The notes under the pieces: model-generated
Databases searched by the model: none
What the model was told of the DNA's origin: nothing
The model's input: only the letters and a program-made list of their open reading frames with translations
Shown here: positions 1-6,712 of the stretch, one piece after another
How positions within the stretch are numbered: position 1 is the first letter of the stretch
How the letters are laid out: every line of letters begins with the position of its first letter
Made by a program: the position numbers and the translations under genes
Origin: a bacterium
GTDB taxonomy: Bacteria; Latescibacterota; UBA2968
Assembly: GCA_027296045.1 (NCBI GenBank)
Contig: JAPUJS010000433.1
Span: 1-22,715 of the forward strand
Direction of reading: 5' to 3'
DNA length: 22,715 nt

Positions 1-286
1 TATCGTGCAGTGCAATATCAATTGCCGAAATCGCCGCCGTCAACACCCGCCCACCTTCAAAATACTGACTGCGATACATCTCCTGCCACAGCCCGCCGAT
101 CCGCATCGGATCCTGCCCGATCAGAAATTCCTTATAATGCGTAATCGCACCCACCACTGCCAGCTCCCGCCTGGACAGGCCCGACTCTCCCCACCCATAA
201 ATCCCCTCATCGGTCTCCACTTTCACCACCAGTTGATTCCGGTGTCCCACCCAGACCGGATAGGTTTTGATATCGATAATCTTCAT
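1..286 (-). CDS. Enolase-superfamily sugar-acid dehydratase (mandelate racemase/muconate lactonizing family), N-terminal part
   Basis: The frame runs from ATG at 286 off the left edge; about 95 residues are visible. It begins MKIIDIKTYPVWVG, then has VKVETDEGIYGWGES, the capping-domain opening typical of mandelate racemase / galactonate-dehydratase-like enzymes, and later ALHD-type residues (AAISAIDIALHD) at the start of the barrel linker. Such enzymes abstract the proton alpha to a carboxylate using Mg2+ and commonly dehydrate sugar acids in the cytoplasm. The catalytic residues lie outside the window, so the substrate cannot be named. The start is supported by AGGAG seven bases upstream. 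A terminator-like hairpin lies only about 25 bases upstream of the start, which suggests leader control. A second, broken member of this superfamily lies at 2433-2812 on the other strand. Sure of superfamily, unsure of reaction. Confidence 0.88.
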   Translation of the reverse strand, partial: MKIIDIKTYPVWVGHRNQLVVKVETDEGIYGWGESGLSRRELAVVGAITHYKEFLIGQDPMRIGGLWQEMYRSQYFEGGRVLTAAISAIDIALHD

Positions 287-299
287 GTCTCTGCTCCTG

Positions 300-368
300 G
301 TTGAACATTCACAAAAAGAAATCCCACACGACGCTTTCAAGGTAGTGTGGGATGGATAAACATTCAAC
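300..368 (-). promoter_or_regulatory. Structured leader with terminator-like hairpin before the dehydratase gene
   Basis: A perfect 9-bp inverted repeat pairs 321-329 (atcccacac) with 345-353. Read on the minus strand it is followed by a T-rich run (complement of 313-320), the form of an intrinsic terminator. A second, outer pair joins 300-305 (gttgaa) with 363-368 (ttcaac). The structure ends about 14-25 bases before the dehydratase start and overlaps the space where a ribosome binding site is read. It could be an attenuator, an operator, or simply the terminator of the upstream higBA transcript. No known riboswitch class is recognised. Confidence 0.5.
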
Positions 369-396
369 TTAAATTTAAGAGACAGGTCCTGACAAA

Positions 397-455
397 GTCC
401 CTATTTTGGCGTAAAATCGGGCATCTTATGCCATCATTTACACCAAAATAGGGAC
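397..455. repeat. 59-bp near-perfect palindromic element
   Basis: Positions 397-415 (gtccctattttggcgtaaa) and 437-455 are inverted copies with one mismatch in 19. The loop holds a second inverted pair, 420-424 (ggcat) with 428-432 (atgcc), so the whole element folds into a long hairpin. No T-run follows on either strand, so it does not look like an ordinary terminator. It may be a REP/MITE-like palindrome or a protein-binding site. The remainder of the 287-640 gap (456-640) shows no gene or other feature I can support. Confidence 0.6.
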
Positions 456-640
456 GAAATCAAGCAACCGACCCAACAATACATGAGAGCCGTGTTGTTT
501 TTTGTGTGATGGGAAAAGCATAAGGGAGCAAAAGCAGCACCCAACTTCACCCCGTGACATACACCTATGATATTTCCTACCGATCTGGACGGAGAGAATT
601 GATTTGGAAGGGATCACTCTGTGGGCAAGAAAGACTCCTG

Positions 641-928
641 TCAGACATTTTCAAATTTACGAACTTTAATGCGGCTTGTTTTTTTCTGGATCTGAGCTAA
701 GTCATAGTTCATTTGCTGACGCAACCAGCTTTCGGCACTGCCGCCGAACGCTTTGGACAGGCGTACTGCCATTTCCGACGAAATTCCGTTGTGCCCGTGG
801 ATCAGCCGTGACAAACTTGTGCGGGTTACACCTAACCCCTTGGCAACCTCCGTGATGGATAGACCGAGCGGTTCAATGCACTCTTCAAGAACAACCTTAC
901 CGGGATGGGGAGGATTCTTCATAGGCAT
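641..928 (-). CDS. higA: HigA-type antitoxin (XRE-family HTH)
   Basis: This is a 95-residue DNA-binding antitoxin that neutralises the neighbouring HigB toxin and represses the operon. The N-terminus (MPMKNPPHPGKVVLEEC) is the standard HigA opening. A helix-turn-helix follows at about residues 24-60, with the ITEVAKGLGVTRTSLSRLI pattern of the XRE/HigA family. The C-terminal stretch, rich in Lys and Arg, is usual. I chose ATG at 928 because GGAG (in GAAGGAGAAAGTACC) stands just upstream; a longer frame to 961 would overlap the toxin gene. It lies 16 bases downstream of the toxin stop, the toxin-first order of higBA loci. Confidence 0.92.
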   Translation of the reverse strand: MPMKNPPHPGKVVLEECIEPLGLSITEVAKGLGVTRTSLSRLIHGHNGISSEMAVRLSKAFGGSAESWLRQQMNYDLAQIQKKTSRIKVRKFENV

Positions 929-944
929 GGTACTTTCTCCTTCT

Positions 945-1220
945 TCAATGATAATCTTCATAATTTACATCGGCCACATCTGCCCTTTCAAAGCGAAAGG
1001 TGATGCGCCAATTCGCCCGCACTGTAACAGCCCATGATCCTGATCGATCTCCTTTGAGTTGGTGCAAGCGAAAACCGGGCAAATTCATATCCTCTGGACC
1101 CTGGGCAACTTCAAGCCGTGTCAGAATGTTCTGTAGTTTACCCACATGTTCCGGATGAACACCGCGCGGGTCGTCTCTTTCATAGGTCTCCTCACAAGGG
1201 TATATCAAAAAGAGACCCAC
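945..1220 (-). CDS. higB: HigB-type toxin (RelE superfamily mRNA interferase)
   Basis: The protein resembles HigB/RelE-fold toxins, ribosome-dependent mRNA endonucleases. Diagnostic segments are GVHPEHVGKLQNIL, PEDMNLPGFRLHQLKGD, WAVTVRANWRITFRFE and the terminal NYEDYH. The usual HigB N-terminus (MIxSFxxKGL) is not seen. The frame stays open far upstream to 1382 without a convincing start. GTG at 1220 gives 91 residues, close to the family's usual length of about 92; TTG at 1208 gives 87. Neither has a strong ribosome binding site. Only 31 bases separate 1220 from the divergent gene at 1252, so the 5' end may have been rearranged. Function is confident; the start is not. Confidence 0.82.
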   Translation of the reverse strand: MGLFLIYPCEETYERDDPRGVHPEHVGKLQNILTRLEVAQGPEDMNLPGFRLHQLKGDRSGSWAVTVRANWRITFRFERADVADVNYEDYH

Positions 1221-1251
1221 GCGAACTCGTTTCGCTCCAGCGTGTTCTACT

Positions 1252-2229
1252 ATGACAATTTCTCTCGATCCTATCCGTGATGACCTGATCGCCTGGGCCG
1301 AATCCCTCTGGCTCGAGGACACGGGCACCTTCCGCAACGGTGCCTCGATCGTGCCCAGCCTTCCGAGCTCCCTTTTCATCACCTATATCCTGTACAGTAT
1401 GGATGCGCTCGACGCAGTCGCGTGTGACCGTGCGAGATGGATCGCCTGGATCCAGTCGCAGCAGAGCGAGCAGGACGGGTCCTTTGCCTTTCCGCCGAAG
1501 GGCTCGAGTCGGCCGAGACGGGGTATCGCGCTTTGGAACGCGGTTCGTGCGCTCAACATGCTGGGGGCCCAGGTCGCACGGTTCCCGGCTTATCAGCGGG
1601 AAGCGATGACGGTAGACGGACTCCGTGCGTGGTTCGCAACCTGGAAAGTATCGGGCAACACGCATCACGAAGTGCTCGCGCTCGTACCGACCTTGGCCAG
1701 CCATCCAGATGCCGCGTGGGTTGAGGCCTTCTTCGAAGCGCTGGTCGAGCAGCAGCATCCCGCGCTGGGAACGTGGCCGAAGGAGGATGCCGTCAACATC
1801 AGTCGAACCTTTGCCTACAGCCTGATTCATATGGGGATGGACCGGTTGCCACCGCAGGCCGAGAAAATCGTGGATGCCATGCTGGACCTTCAAGCTGAGG
1901 ATGGCTTCTGGCACGGACGTCCCGCTTATTCAACCATGGACGCGGTCTATCTGTTATCGCGGTTGGCGAAAGCAATCCAGTGGCGTGAGGCGGAGGCGAA
2001 CTCCGCGCTGCACCGCGTGGTGGATGCGTTGATTCCCTATTACGTAGAGTGCGCGGCACGTGACAAGTCTGATACCCACCAATTCGCAGCAGTCGTACAA
2101 ACTTTCGCGCTGCTGTCACAGGCATTGCCCGAGCGGTTTACGACGTCGCGGCCGTGGCGGTTCGGATGGGGCAACAGGGCGTTCTGGCGGTGTCGTGTGA
2201 TCAAAGAGGAATTGGACGCTCACGAGTAG
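1252..2229 (+). CDS. Terpene-cyclase/prenyltransferase-like alpha-alpha toroid protein
   Basis: This 325-residue protein is predicted to be all helical, with squalene-cyclase-like repeats. Two QW-like motifs are visible, QSEQDGSFAFPP near residue 76 and LQAEDGFWHG near residue 215. The C-terminus carries a WRFGWGNRAFWRCR signature that I associate with this uncharacterised group. Members of the fold bind hydrophobic or prenyl chains, but I see no DXDD or other cyclase acid motif, so catalysis cannot be claimed. No signal peptide or membrane segment is visible. ATG at 1252 has no obvious ribosome binding site. The gene runs opposite to its neighbours and is surrounded by gene remnants, which hints at acquired DNA. 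The same frame continues past the TAG at 2227 to 2436. Confidence 0.72.
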   Translation: MTISLDPIRDDLIAWAESLWLEDTGTFRNGASIVPSLPSSLFITYILYSMDALDAVACDRARWIAWIQSQQSEQDGSFAFPPKGSSRPRRGIALWNAVRALNMLGAQVARFPAYQREAMTVDGLRAWFATWKVSGNTHHEVLALVPTLASHPDAAWVEAFFEALVEQQHPALGTWPKEDAVNISRTFAYSLIHMGMDRLPPQAEKIVDAMLDLQAEDGFWHGRPAYSTMDAVYLLSRLAKAIQWREAEANSALHRVVDALIPYYVECAARDKSDTHQFAAVVQTFALLSQALPERFTTSRPWRFGWGNRAFWRCRVIKEELDAHE

Positions 2230-2232
2230 AAC

Positions 2233-2436
2233 ACGCACATTACAGACGCGCAACTCGACACCTACAAAGAGCAGGGCTTCCCGCCACCAGGAGACCCGCT
2301 GTGGACCGAGCAATTTATCGAGGGAATGGCGAAGCGGTATCCCGGCTTTGATCCGGCACCGTATTGCGCGGCGAGCAAGAACAGCAAGGGCACACACTCT
2401 GGGACAAATCCCAAAATAGGAGCGCATCAAACATGA
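2233..2436 (+). pseudogene. Gene remnant, unassigned (weak oxygenase-like N-terminus)
   Basis: In the frame of the preceding gene, directly after its TAG, about 67 codons stay open to a TGA at 2434-2436. The opening, ITDAQLDTYKEQGF, resembles the start of phytanoyl-CoA dioxygenase-family proteins, but the rest (DPLWTEQFIEGMAKRYPGFD) does not match anything I recognise. There is no ATG at the beginning and no ribosome binding site. Its TGA overlaps an ATG at 2433 in the ATGA arrangement. It is probably a decayed or recombined fragment; the PhyH assignment is weak. Confidence 0.3.
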
Positions 2437-2812
2437 AAATCATCGAGGCGAACGACTGGTCTCCAAGTACGAATTCGCTGCACTGCTGAAAAAACAGGCG
2501 GCAGGGATCCTTCAGCTAGACGTGGGTCAATGTGGTGGGATATTGGAGTCCAAGAAGATTGCCAGCATGGCAGAGGCCCATTATGCCCTGATCGCGCCCC
2601 ATATGTATTGCGGTCCAGTAGCCGCCGCCGCCGCGGTCCAGCTTGACACGTGCTCGCCAAATTTTCTGATCCAGGAGTTCAACGTCAATGACCTCCACAG
2701 CGAGATACTTGTGGAGCCAATCCAATTTGAGAACGGCTCTATTATTCCGCCAACAGGACCTGGTTTGGGGGTGGAGCTTGACGAATCGGTTGTCAATAAA
2801 CATCGTGTGTGA
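2433..2812 (+). pseudogene. Enolase-superfamily dehydratase with large internal deletion
   Basis: ATG at 2433 follows AGGAG at 2419-2423 and reads MKIIEANDW, a start like that of the enolase superfamily, but this frame stops after 18 codons. From about 2447 another frame gives GERLVSKYEFAALL, then LQLDVGQCGGI, IAPHMYCGPVAAAAA, NFLIQEFN and PPTGPGLGVELDE. These are the standard C-terminal landmarks of mandelate-racemase/galactonate-dehydratase barrels, running to the TGA at 2810-2812. Roughly the central two thirds of a normal gene of about 400 codons is missing, including the metal ligands, and the two ends are out of frame. This is a non-functional remnant. The downstream 2813-2984 holds nothing I recognise. 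Confidence 0.75.
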
Positions 2813-2984
2813 GCAATAGACCCGTTGCGTATCGCCTATCTTGTCGAACCGCTTCAAGCCAGGGATCGCATTGTGATCCGGATATCAATAGACGGTTTTC
2901 ATCCTCCTCTTGAGATTCGCCACCGACAAGGTCGCGTCGCTCCTCAAACGTAACGCTGTCCCTTATCCTGATCAAAACAGGGAT

Positions 2985-3743
2985 TCAGATATCCAGAATC
3001 GTCCGAGCCGCCTCACTCAACCGGTTGTATGTCTCCGGACCGATCAACGCTTTCTGATCGGTCTGCTGTTTCTGATCCCGCCTGCAAAAATAACTGTGCA
3101 GCCCATAGCGAGCTTGGTCGCTCTGATTCAGCGTGCCTCCGTGCCAGGTGTGCGAGTTAAAGATCACCACCGTCCCCGCCGGAGCGGTCAACAATACTTG
3201 ATCTGGATGCGGGGCTTCCGGATCCTCCAGCGCATCCCGAGGATGCTGCCTGCTGTTGTGAGAACCTGGAACCACACGGGTGGCACCGTTCTCCTCCGTA
3301 AAATCGCTCAACAGCCAGATGGAATTGCACACGTAATAGTCGCCGGGTTCCACACCCTTTCCCCAGTCTGCATGAAGCTTCTGCAGCCCCTGTCCCGGCA
3401 GGGCCGCTCGACCATTCAGAGACGACAGCCGGAAGTTTGGACCCAGCACATGTCGCATCGCCGTCAACACCCGAGGATGCGTAAAGCAAATCTCAAACAC
3501 CACACCCTTATTCGCCAGATTGGCCAACCGATTCGCACCCGCCTCCTGATGCACCTCCTTGCCCCCATCTTCTCCTTCTAATGCGACCAGCTCGTCAAAC
3601 CGGGCCTTCAAAGCCTGGACCTGCGCATCCGACAAAAGCCCTTTCATCGGCAAATACCCGCTCTTATCCAGAAAGGCCCGCTCTTCGTCCGAAAGCAAAT
3701 CGTCGCGCACACCCAGTTCGGCAAGCGCCTCTTCCATTGTCAT
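2985..3743 (-). CDS. Phytanoyl-CoA dioxygenase (PhyH) family protein
   Basis: This 252-residue protein is an Fe(II)/2-oxoglutarate-dependent oxygenase of the PhyH family. The iron ligands are visible: HAD (HxD) in LQKLHADWGKG, then the distal histidine in NSHTWHGGTLN, followed by an arginine in ARYGLHSYF suited to 2-oxoglutarate binding. The N-terminal part (LLSDEERAFLDKSGYLPMKGLLS) is the usual opening of the family. I chose ATG at 3743 because GGAGAGG stands upstream; in-frame codons further upstream lack one. No signal peptide is seen. Substrates of bacterial PhyH proteins are diverse (lipids, phosphonates, natural products), so the reaction beyond oxidative hydroxylation cannot be named. 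It lies about 105 bases downstream of the STAS/HATPase gene. Confidence 0.9.
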   Translation of the reverse strand: MTMEEALAELGVRDDLLSDEERAFLDKSGYLPMKGLLSDAQVQALKARFDELVALEGEDGGKEVHQEAGANRLANLANKGVVFEICFTHPRVLTAMRHVLGPNFRLSSLNGRAALPGQGLQKLHADWGKGVEPGDYYVCNSIWLLSDFTEENGATRVVPGSHNSRQHPRDALEDPEAPHPDQVLLTAPAGTVVIFNSHTWHGGTLNQSDQARYGLHSYFCRRDQKQQTDQKALIGPETYNRLSEAARTILDI

Positions 3744-3848
3744 GGTTTTACCTCTCCAATATGCTGGCGACCTGACTCTGGACTGCGCCCGCGTCCTCAA
3801 TTTTGTCGACACCGCATCCATCTTCACCGGACCCAATCCGCGTTTTCC

Positions 3849-4733
3849 TCACGCATCCTTCTCATACAACGTAATGCTCACCTGCGTTCCCGGAAACGAC
3901 CCCGAAGGAAACACGGACGCCCGTTTCCCCCGAAAATACACGCGCGTATCCCCCGACCGGATGTGCAAACTTCCCTGAAACGCCTGACACGTCTGATGCA
4001 CAACATAAAGACCCAGCCCTCGCGTTGGCGCTCGGGAAAACTCTTTCTGAACCGCCTTCCGAATGGCCTGTGCATCCGTCCAGGCCGACACATCAAATCG
4101 ACTCGACAAACTCCCTTTGATCCCGATTCCCAGATCGCACACGCTGATGATTGCAAATTTCTTCTTCAACTTGTGGTTGAGATATCGCTGCGCCACCAAA
4201 AACCCTTTGTCTCCGCTGTGATCCAGAATATTGTGACACAACTCGGCCACCACATTTTTAAACCCCGTAATCTCCCGAACTGTATACCGCAACTCCTCTG
4301 TCAAAATCGCCCCGACCCGCTCCTCCATCATGCCCAATATCCCCTCGATATCCGCCTTCCTCTCAATCGCCTCCACTTCCAGCAGACTTTCGTTGTGCAC
4401 GGCCGGTCGGCCCATTTGAGGCGGCCGTTCCACGGTCACATACGCCTCTAATGCCTTGAACACCTGCATCCGGGTCAAATAACTTTCGATCTCCGGGTCT
4501 GCCGGCAATAGGCACGAAATATCCCAGTACCGCGTGCTCAAATGCCGACCGATTAGACACAGCATTGCCATCCCGAACGGATCGATAAAACCCAGCCTCG
4601 ACAAGTCCAGCACAATATTGTCTTCCTGACGCCGAGCCATAAACCCATCCAGATCCCGCAACACATCGTCGCAGGACACGGCGGACAGATTCCGCTCGGT
4701 AATCGCCAGGATATTTTCAGACCCGTTTGACAT
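3849..4733 (-). CDS. STAS domain-HATPase fusion, regulatory protein
   Basis: This 294-residue protein joins a STAS-like domain (about residues 8-100) to a GHKL/HATPase domain (about 135-292). In the STAS part, LDLSRLGFIDPFGM matches the anti-sigma-factor-antagonist core, but the usual Ser-Ser after FID is replaced by Pro-Phe, so the phosphorylated serine is absent. The ATPase part has an N box (ELCHN, 164-168, then DHS), a G1 box (DLGIG, 200-204) and a G2 box (RGLGLYVVHQ, 238-247), so it should bind ATP. There is no histidine-phosphorylation helix and no membrane segment, so it is not an ordinary sensor kinase. It may be a switch controlling a partner. ATG at 4733 is preferred; TTG at 4757 is possible. 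Confidence 0.8.
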   Translation of the reverse strand: MSNGSENILAITERNLSAVSCDDVLRDLDGFMARRQEDNIVLDLSRLGFIDPFGMAMLCLIGRHLSTRYWDISCLLPADPEIESYLTRMQVFKALEAYVTVERPPQMGRPAVHNESLLEVEAIERKADIEGILGMMEERVGAILTEELRYTVREITGFKNVVAELCHNILDHSGDKGFLVAQRYLNHKLKKKFAIISVCDLGIGIKGSLSSRFDVSAWTDAQAIRKAVQKEFSRAPTRGLGLYVVHQTCQAFQGSLHIRSGDTRVYFRGKRASVFPSGSFPGTQVSITLYEKDA

Positions 4734-4789
4734 GGTTAGCTTTCTTGTCTTGCTCAATGAAAATGGGATCTAATTTTAGCTTTTTTGAG

Positions 4790-4828
4790 GAATTCTATAA
4801 CCGCTTCCAGAGAGCAGTTATAAAATTC
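4790..4828. repeat. Imperfect 16-bp palindrome
   Basis: Positions 4790-4805 and 4813-4828 are inverted copies with two mismatches in 16, separated by seven bases. It sits between the small fragment gene ending at 4850 and the STAS/HATPase start at 4733. No T-run follows it on the minus strand, so an operator or a factor-independent hairpin is as likely as a terminator. Confidence 0.45.
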
Positions 4829-4849
4829 TTCTTAACACTTTAAAAATAA

Positions 4850-5029
4850 TTACTTAAGTTCGAAATGACGTAGAATGAGTGGGACACACCCGAATTTCGC
4901 GTAGGCAGGATGATGGGCCTGGATTCGTTCAATCGCACCGGAATCTCCTGCTTGACAGGCATTCTGGAGATCTTTCGCCTGTTTCCGGAGTTGATCGAAC
5001 GATGGGTTGAGAGGAAAGGGTTTAGGCAC
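4850..5029 (-). CDS. Small protein, fragment related to ankyrin-repeat proteins
   Basis: GTG at 5029, with GAAGG five bases upstream, opens a 59-codon frame ending in TAA at 4850. The segment PSFDQLRKQAKDLQNACQAG, followed by an AIERIQAHHP stretch, matches the N-terminal module that precedes ankyrin repeats in many environmental bacterial proteins. After residue 45 the similarity stops and the protein ends, so it looks like a truncated remnant or a free-standing module. It starts 66 bases downstream of the DUF4143 ATPase stop in the same direction and may be co-transcribed. Recognition rests on memory of the motif, not on an alignment. Confidence 0.55.
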   Translation of the reverse strand: MPKPFPLNPSFDQLRKQAKDLQNACQAGDSGAIERIQAHHPAYAKFGCVPLILRHFELK

Positions 5030-5095
5030 GGTGGCCTTCTTTCTGAAGTATCCCGATCTCCGCTTCTGACCAGGTCTGATAGAAGCTGTTTTGGA

Positions 5096-6418
5096 TTATG
5101 TGAAAGCTTGTTCAATGCGCTCCCGAAGACTTGCGATTGCGTAAAAGGGTATGGAAAGAATGGGTAGATTGTTGTGGAAGGGAAGGGTAGATATTCGAAC
5201 ACCGACTGGAGCCGTATATTGTTCCAGGAAGAGGTGCATGCTACGCAGAGTTCCTGTTTTTCCCGATTTGACTTCGACCGGTACAACCCGTGGACCACAG
5301 GCAACCAGATAGTCCACCTCGGCGCTGCTGTTTCGGGCTTCACGAGCCCAGTAGTATAAAGACGCCTTTTGGTAGCTGTCCTGATAGGCCAACAACTCCT
5401 GCGCGACAAACTGCTCTGCAACAGCGCCAGCATTGATTTTCATGAGATCTTCAGCAAGCAGGAGATCGCCGGTTGAGCCGCAGATATTTTGCATCAAGCC
5501 CACATCCAGAAAAACAACCTTGAAATGTCGATCTTTCACCGCGGCTTCCAGGGGGAGTCCTGCGCCGCTTGTGCGTTTCACCCGGTGGACGATGCCGGCC
5601 TGTTCGAGCAATTCGAGGGCTTCCTTTAAATCCCGGGATTGGATATCGGCATCTACACGCGAATATTTAAATTTTGTAGATACCAATCTCGGAACGGCAT
5701 AGAAAACTTTCTGTAGATATTTGTGCTTTGCCCGGTTGGCATATTTCCCAAAATCGTCACGGTAGGTTTGCAGGATGGCCGTTTGGATCTGCTGACATTT
5801 GTTGAGGTTGCCCGAGGAAATGTATTCTGAAACAACGGCAGGCATACCCCCCAGAACCATGTATTTTTTGACCCATGAGATCAGGTGTTCGTGAACGGCT
5901 GGATTGACAGCCGCCGGAGCTTTTTGGATGAATTCCCGCGACCTGTGTTCCCCCATTGCGTCTAAAAATTCACCAAATGACAGAGGGGGCATGTAAAGGT
6001 ACTGGATCCGCCCTACGGGCATTCTAAGACCTTCGGATGCAAGGGCAAACTCTAATAGGGAGCCGGCCCCGATGACGTGAAGGTGAGGCATCTGTTCGTA
6101 GAAATATCTCAGGGCTGTGATTGCCCTCGGACATTCTTGTATTTCATCCAGAAAGAGGAGTGTCCGCCCCGGCACAAAGTCCTTCTGGGCAAGAATTGAA
6201 ATACTGGCTGTGATTTCTTTGGGATCCAGAGAATCAAAACATGCCCTGTATTCGGGTCTTTGTTCAAAGTTAATGACCACCAGATCGTCAAATGACTTCT
6301 GCCCGAATACGTGGATCGTATAAGACTTGCCGACCTGTCTGGCACCCCTTATCAGCAGGGGGCGCCTGCGTTCATCCTGTTTCCAGGCCTCAAGCACAGT
6401 GTCTATATCCCGGTTCAT
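5096..6418 (-). CDS. AAA-family ATPase with DUF4143 C-terminal domain
   Basis: The protein has 440 residues. The N-terminal P-loop ATPase has Walker A GARQVGKS (25-32) and Walker B LLFLDEIQ (87-94), with GAGSLLEFAL as the sensor region (about 117-126). The C-terminal DUF4143 part ends with a motif set, SAEVDYLV then VPVEVKSGK, resembling the PD-(D/E)XK nuclease core. Such ATPases are very common in bacteria and archaea, often in multiple copies, and their function is not settled. ATG at 6418 is preceded by AAGGA. A longer in-frame reading through the upstream repeats (to 6490) would add two copies of an IITLYYNQ peptide and is rejected in favour of a promoter role for that DNA. Confidence 0.9.
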   Translation of the reverse strand: MNRDIDTVLEAWKQDERRRPLLIRGARQVGKSYTIHVFGQKSFDDLVVINFEQRPEYRACFDSLDPKEITASISILAQKDFVPGRTLLFLDEIQECPRAITALRYFYEQMPHLHVIGAGSLLEFALASEGLRMPVGRIQYLYMPPLSFGEFLDAMGEHRSREFIQKAPAAVNPAVHEHLISWVKKYMVLGGMPAVVSEYISSGNLNKCQQIQTAILQTYRDDFGKYANRAKHKYLQKVFYAVPRLVSTKFKYSRVDADIQSRDLKEALELLEQAGIVHRVKRTSGAGLPLEAAVKDRHFKVVFLDVGLMQNICGSTGDLLLAEDLMKINAGAVAEQFVAQELLAYQDSYQKASLYYWAREARNSSAEVDYLVACGPRVVPVEVKSGKTGTLRSMHLFLEQYTAPVGVRISTLPFHNNLPILSIPFYAIASLRERIEQAFT

Positions 6419-6427
6419 TTTGATTCC

Positions 6428-6486
6428 TTGATTATAATACAAGGTAATTATAGACATATTTTGATTATAATACAAGGTAATTATAG
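6428..6486 (-). promoter_or_regulatory. Two perfect 26-nt direct repeats in the promoter of the DUF4143 gene
   Basis: Positions 6428-6453 and 6461-6486 are identical over 26 bases, with a 33-base period. Read on the minus strand each copy contains a TATAAT followed by an ATTATA, an interrupted palindrome with an 8-base spacer, and a further TATAAT near its end. The downstream copy ends 10 bases before the DUF4143 start codon. This resembles a doubled operator overlapping a -10 element. Confidence 0.65.
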
Positions 6487-6580
6487 GCAAAATAGGATCT
6501 GGACATGATTTTCAGGAACGAGATCAACAAGCTGCCAAGCCGGATTGGCGGAAGCGAATGCAGAAATCCCAATTCTGTTG

Positions 6581-6609
6581 CTAAAATTCCACACGTATAG
6601 AAATTTTAG
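6581..6609. repeat. 8-bp inverted repeat
   Basis: ctaaaatt at 6581-6588 pairs with aattttag at 6602-6609. It lies in the 294-base gap between the DUF4143 gene and ssrA. Apart from this, the promoter repeats and the ssrA terminator, I see nothing supportable in 6487-6667. Confidence 0.35.
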
Positions 6610-6667
6610 ACTCTGGGTGAATCCATCCCCGTCCAGCTTTGAACGGCACACCGATCCCAGAACTTGC

Positions 6668-6698
6668 AAAAAAAAAAGCGATCCAATAGCGGATCGCT
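6668..6698 (-). terminator. Intrinsic terminator of ssrA
   Basis: The 8-bp stem agcgatcc (6677-6684) / ggatcgct (6691-6698) has a 6-base loop. On the minus strand it is followed by ten T residues (complement of 6668-6677). It stands 14 bases after the tmRNA 3' end. Confidence 0.9.
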
Positions 6699-6712
6699 CC
6701 AAAAAGAAAAAA

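Noticed and set aside
397..455. An intact insertion sequence bounded by the inverted repeats.
   Set aside because: Only 21 bases lie between the arms, so there is no transposase; at most a MITE-like element.
2813..2984. Short open frames on both strands between the broken dehydratase and the PhyH gene.
   Set aside because: None has a start signal or family resemblance; left as non-coding or decayed DNA.
6428..6486. A CRISPR-like array.
   Set aside because: Only two repeats with a 7-base spacer, AT-rich and lying on a promoter; no cas genes are nearby.
6505..6600. A 31-codon plus-strand frame beginning MIFRNEINKL between the DUF4143 gene and ssrA.
   Set aside because: No ribosome binding site and no similarity I can identify; chance is likely.
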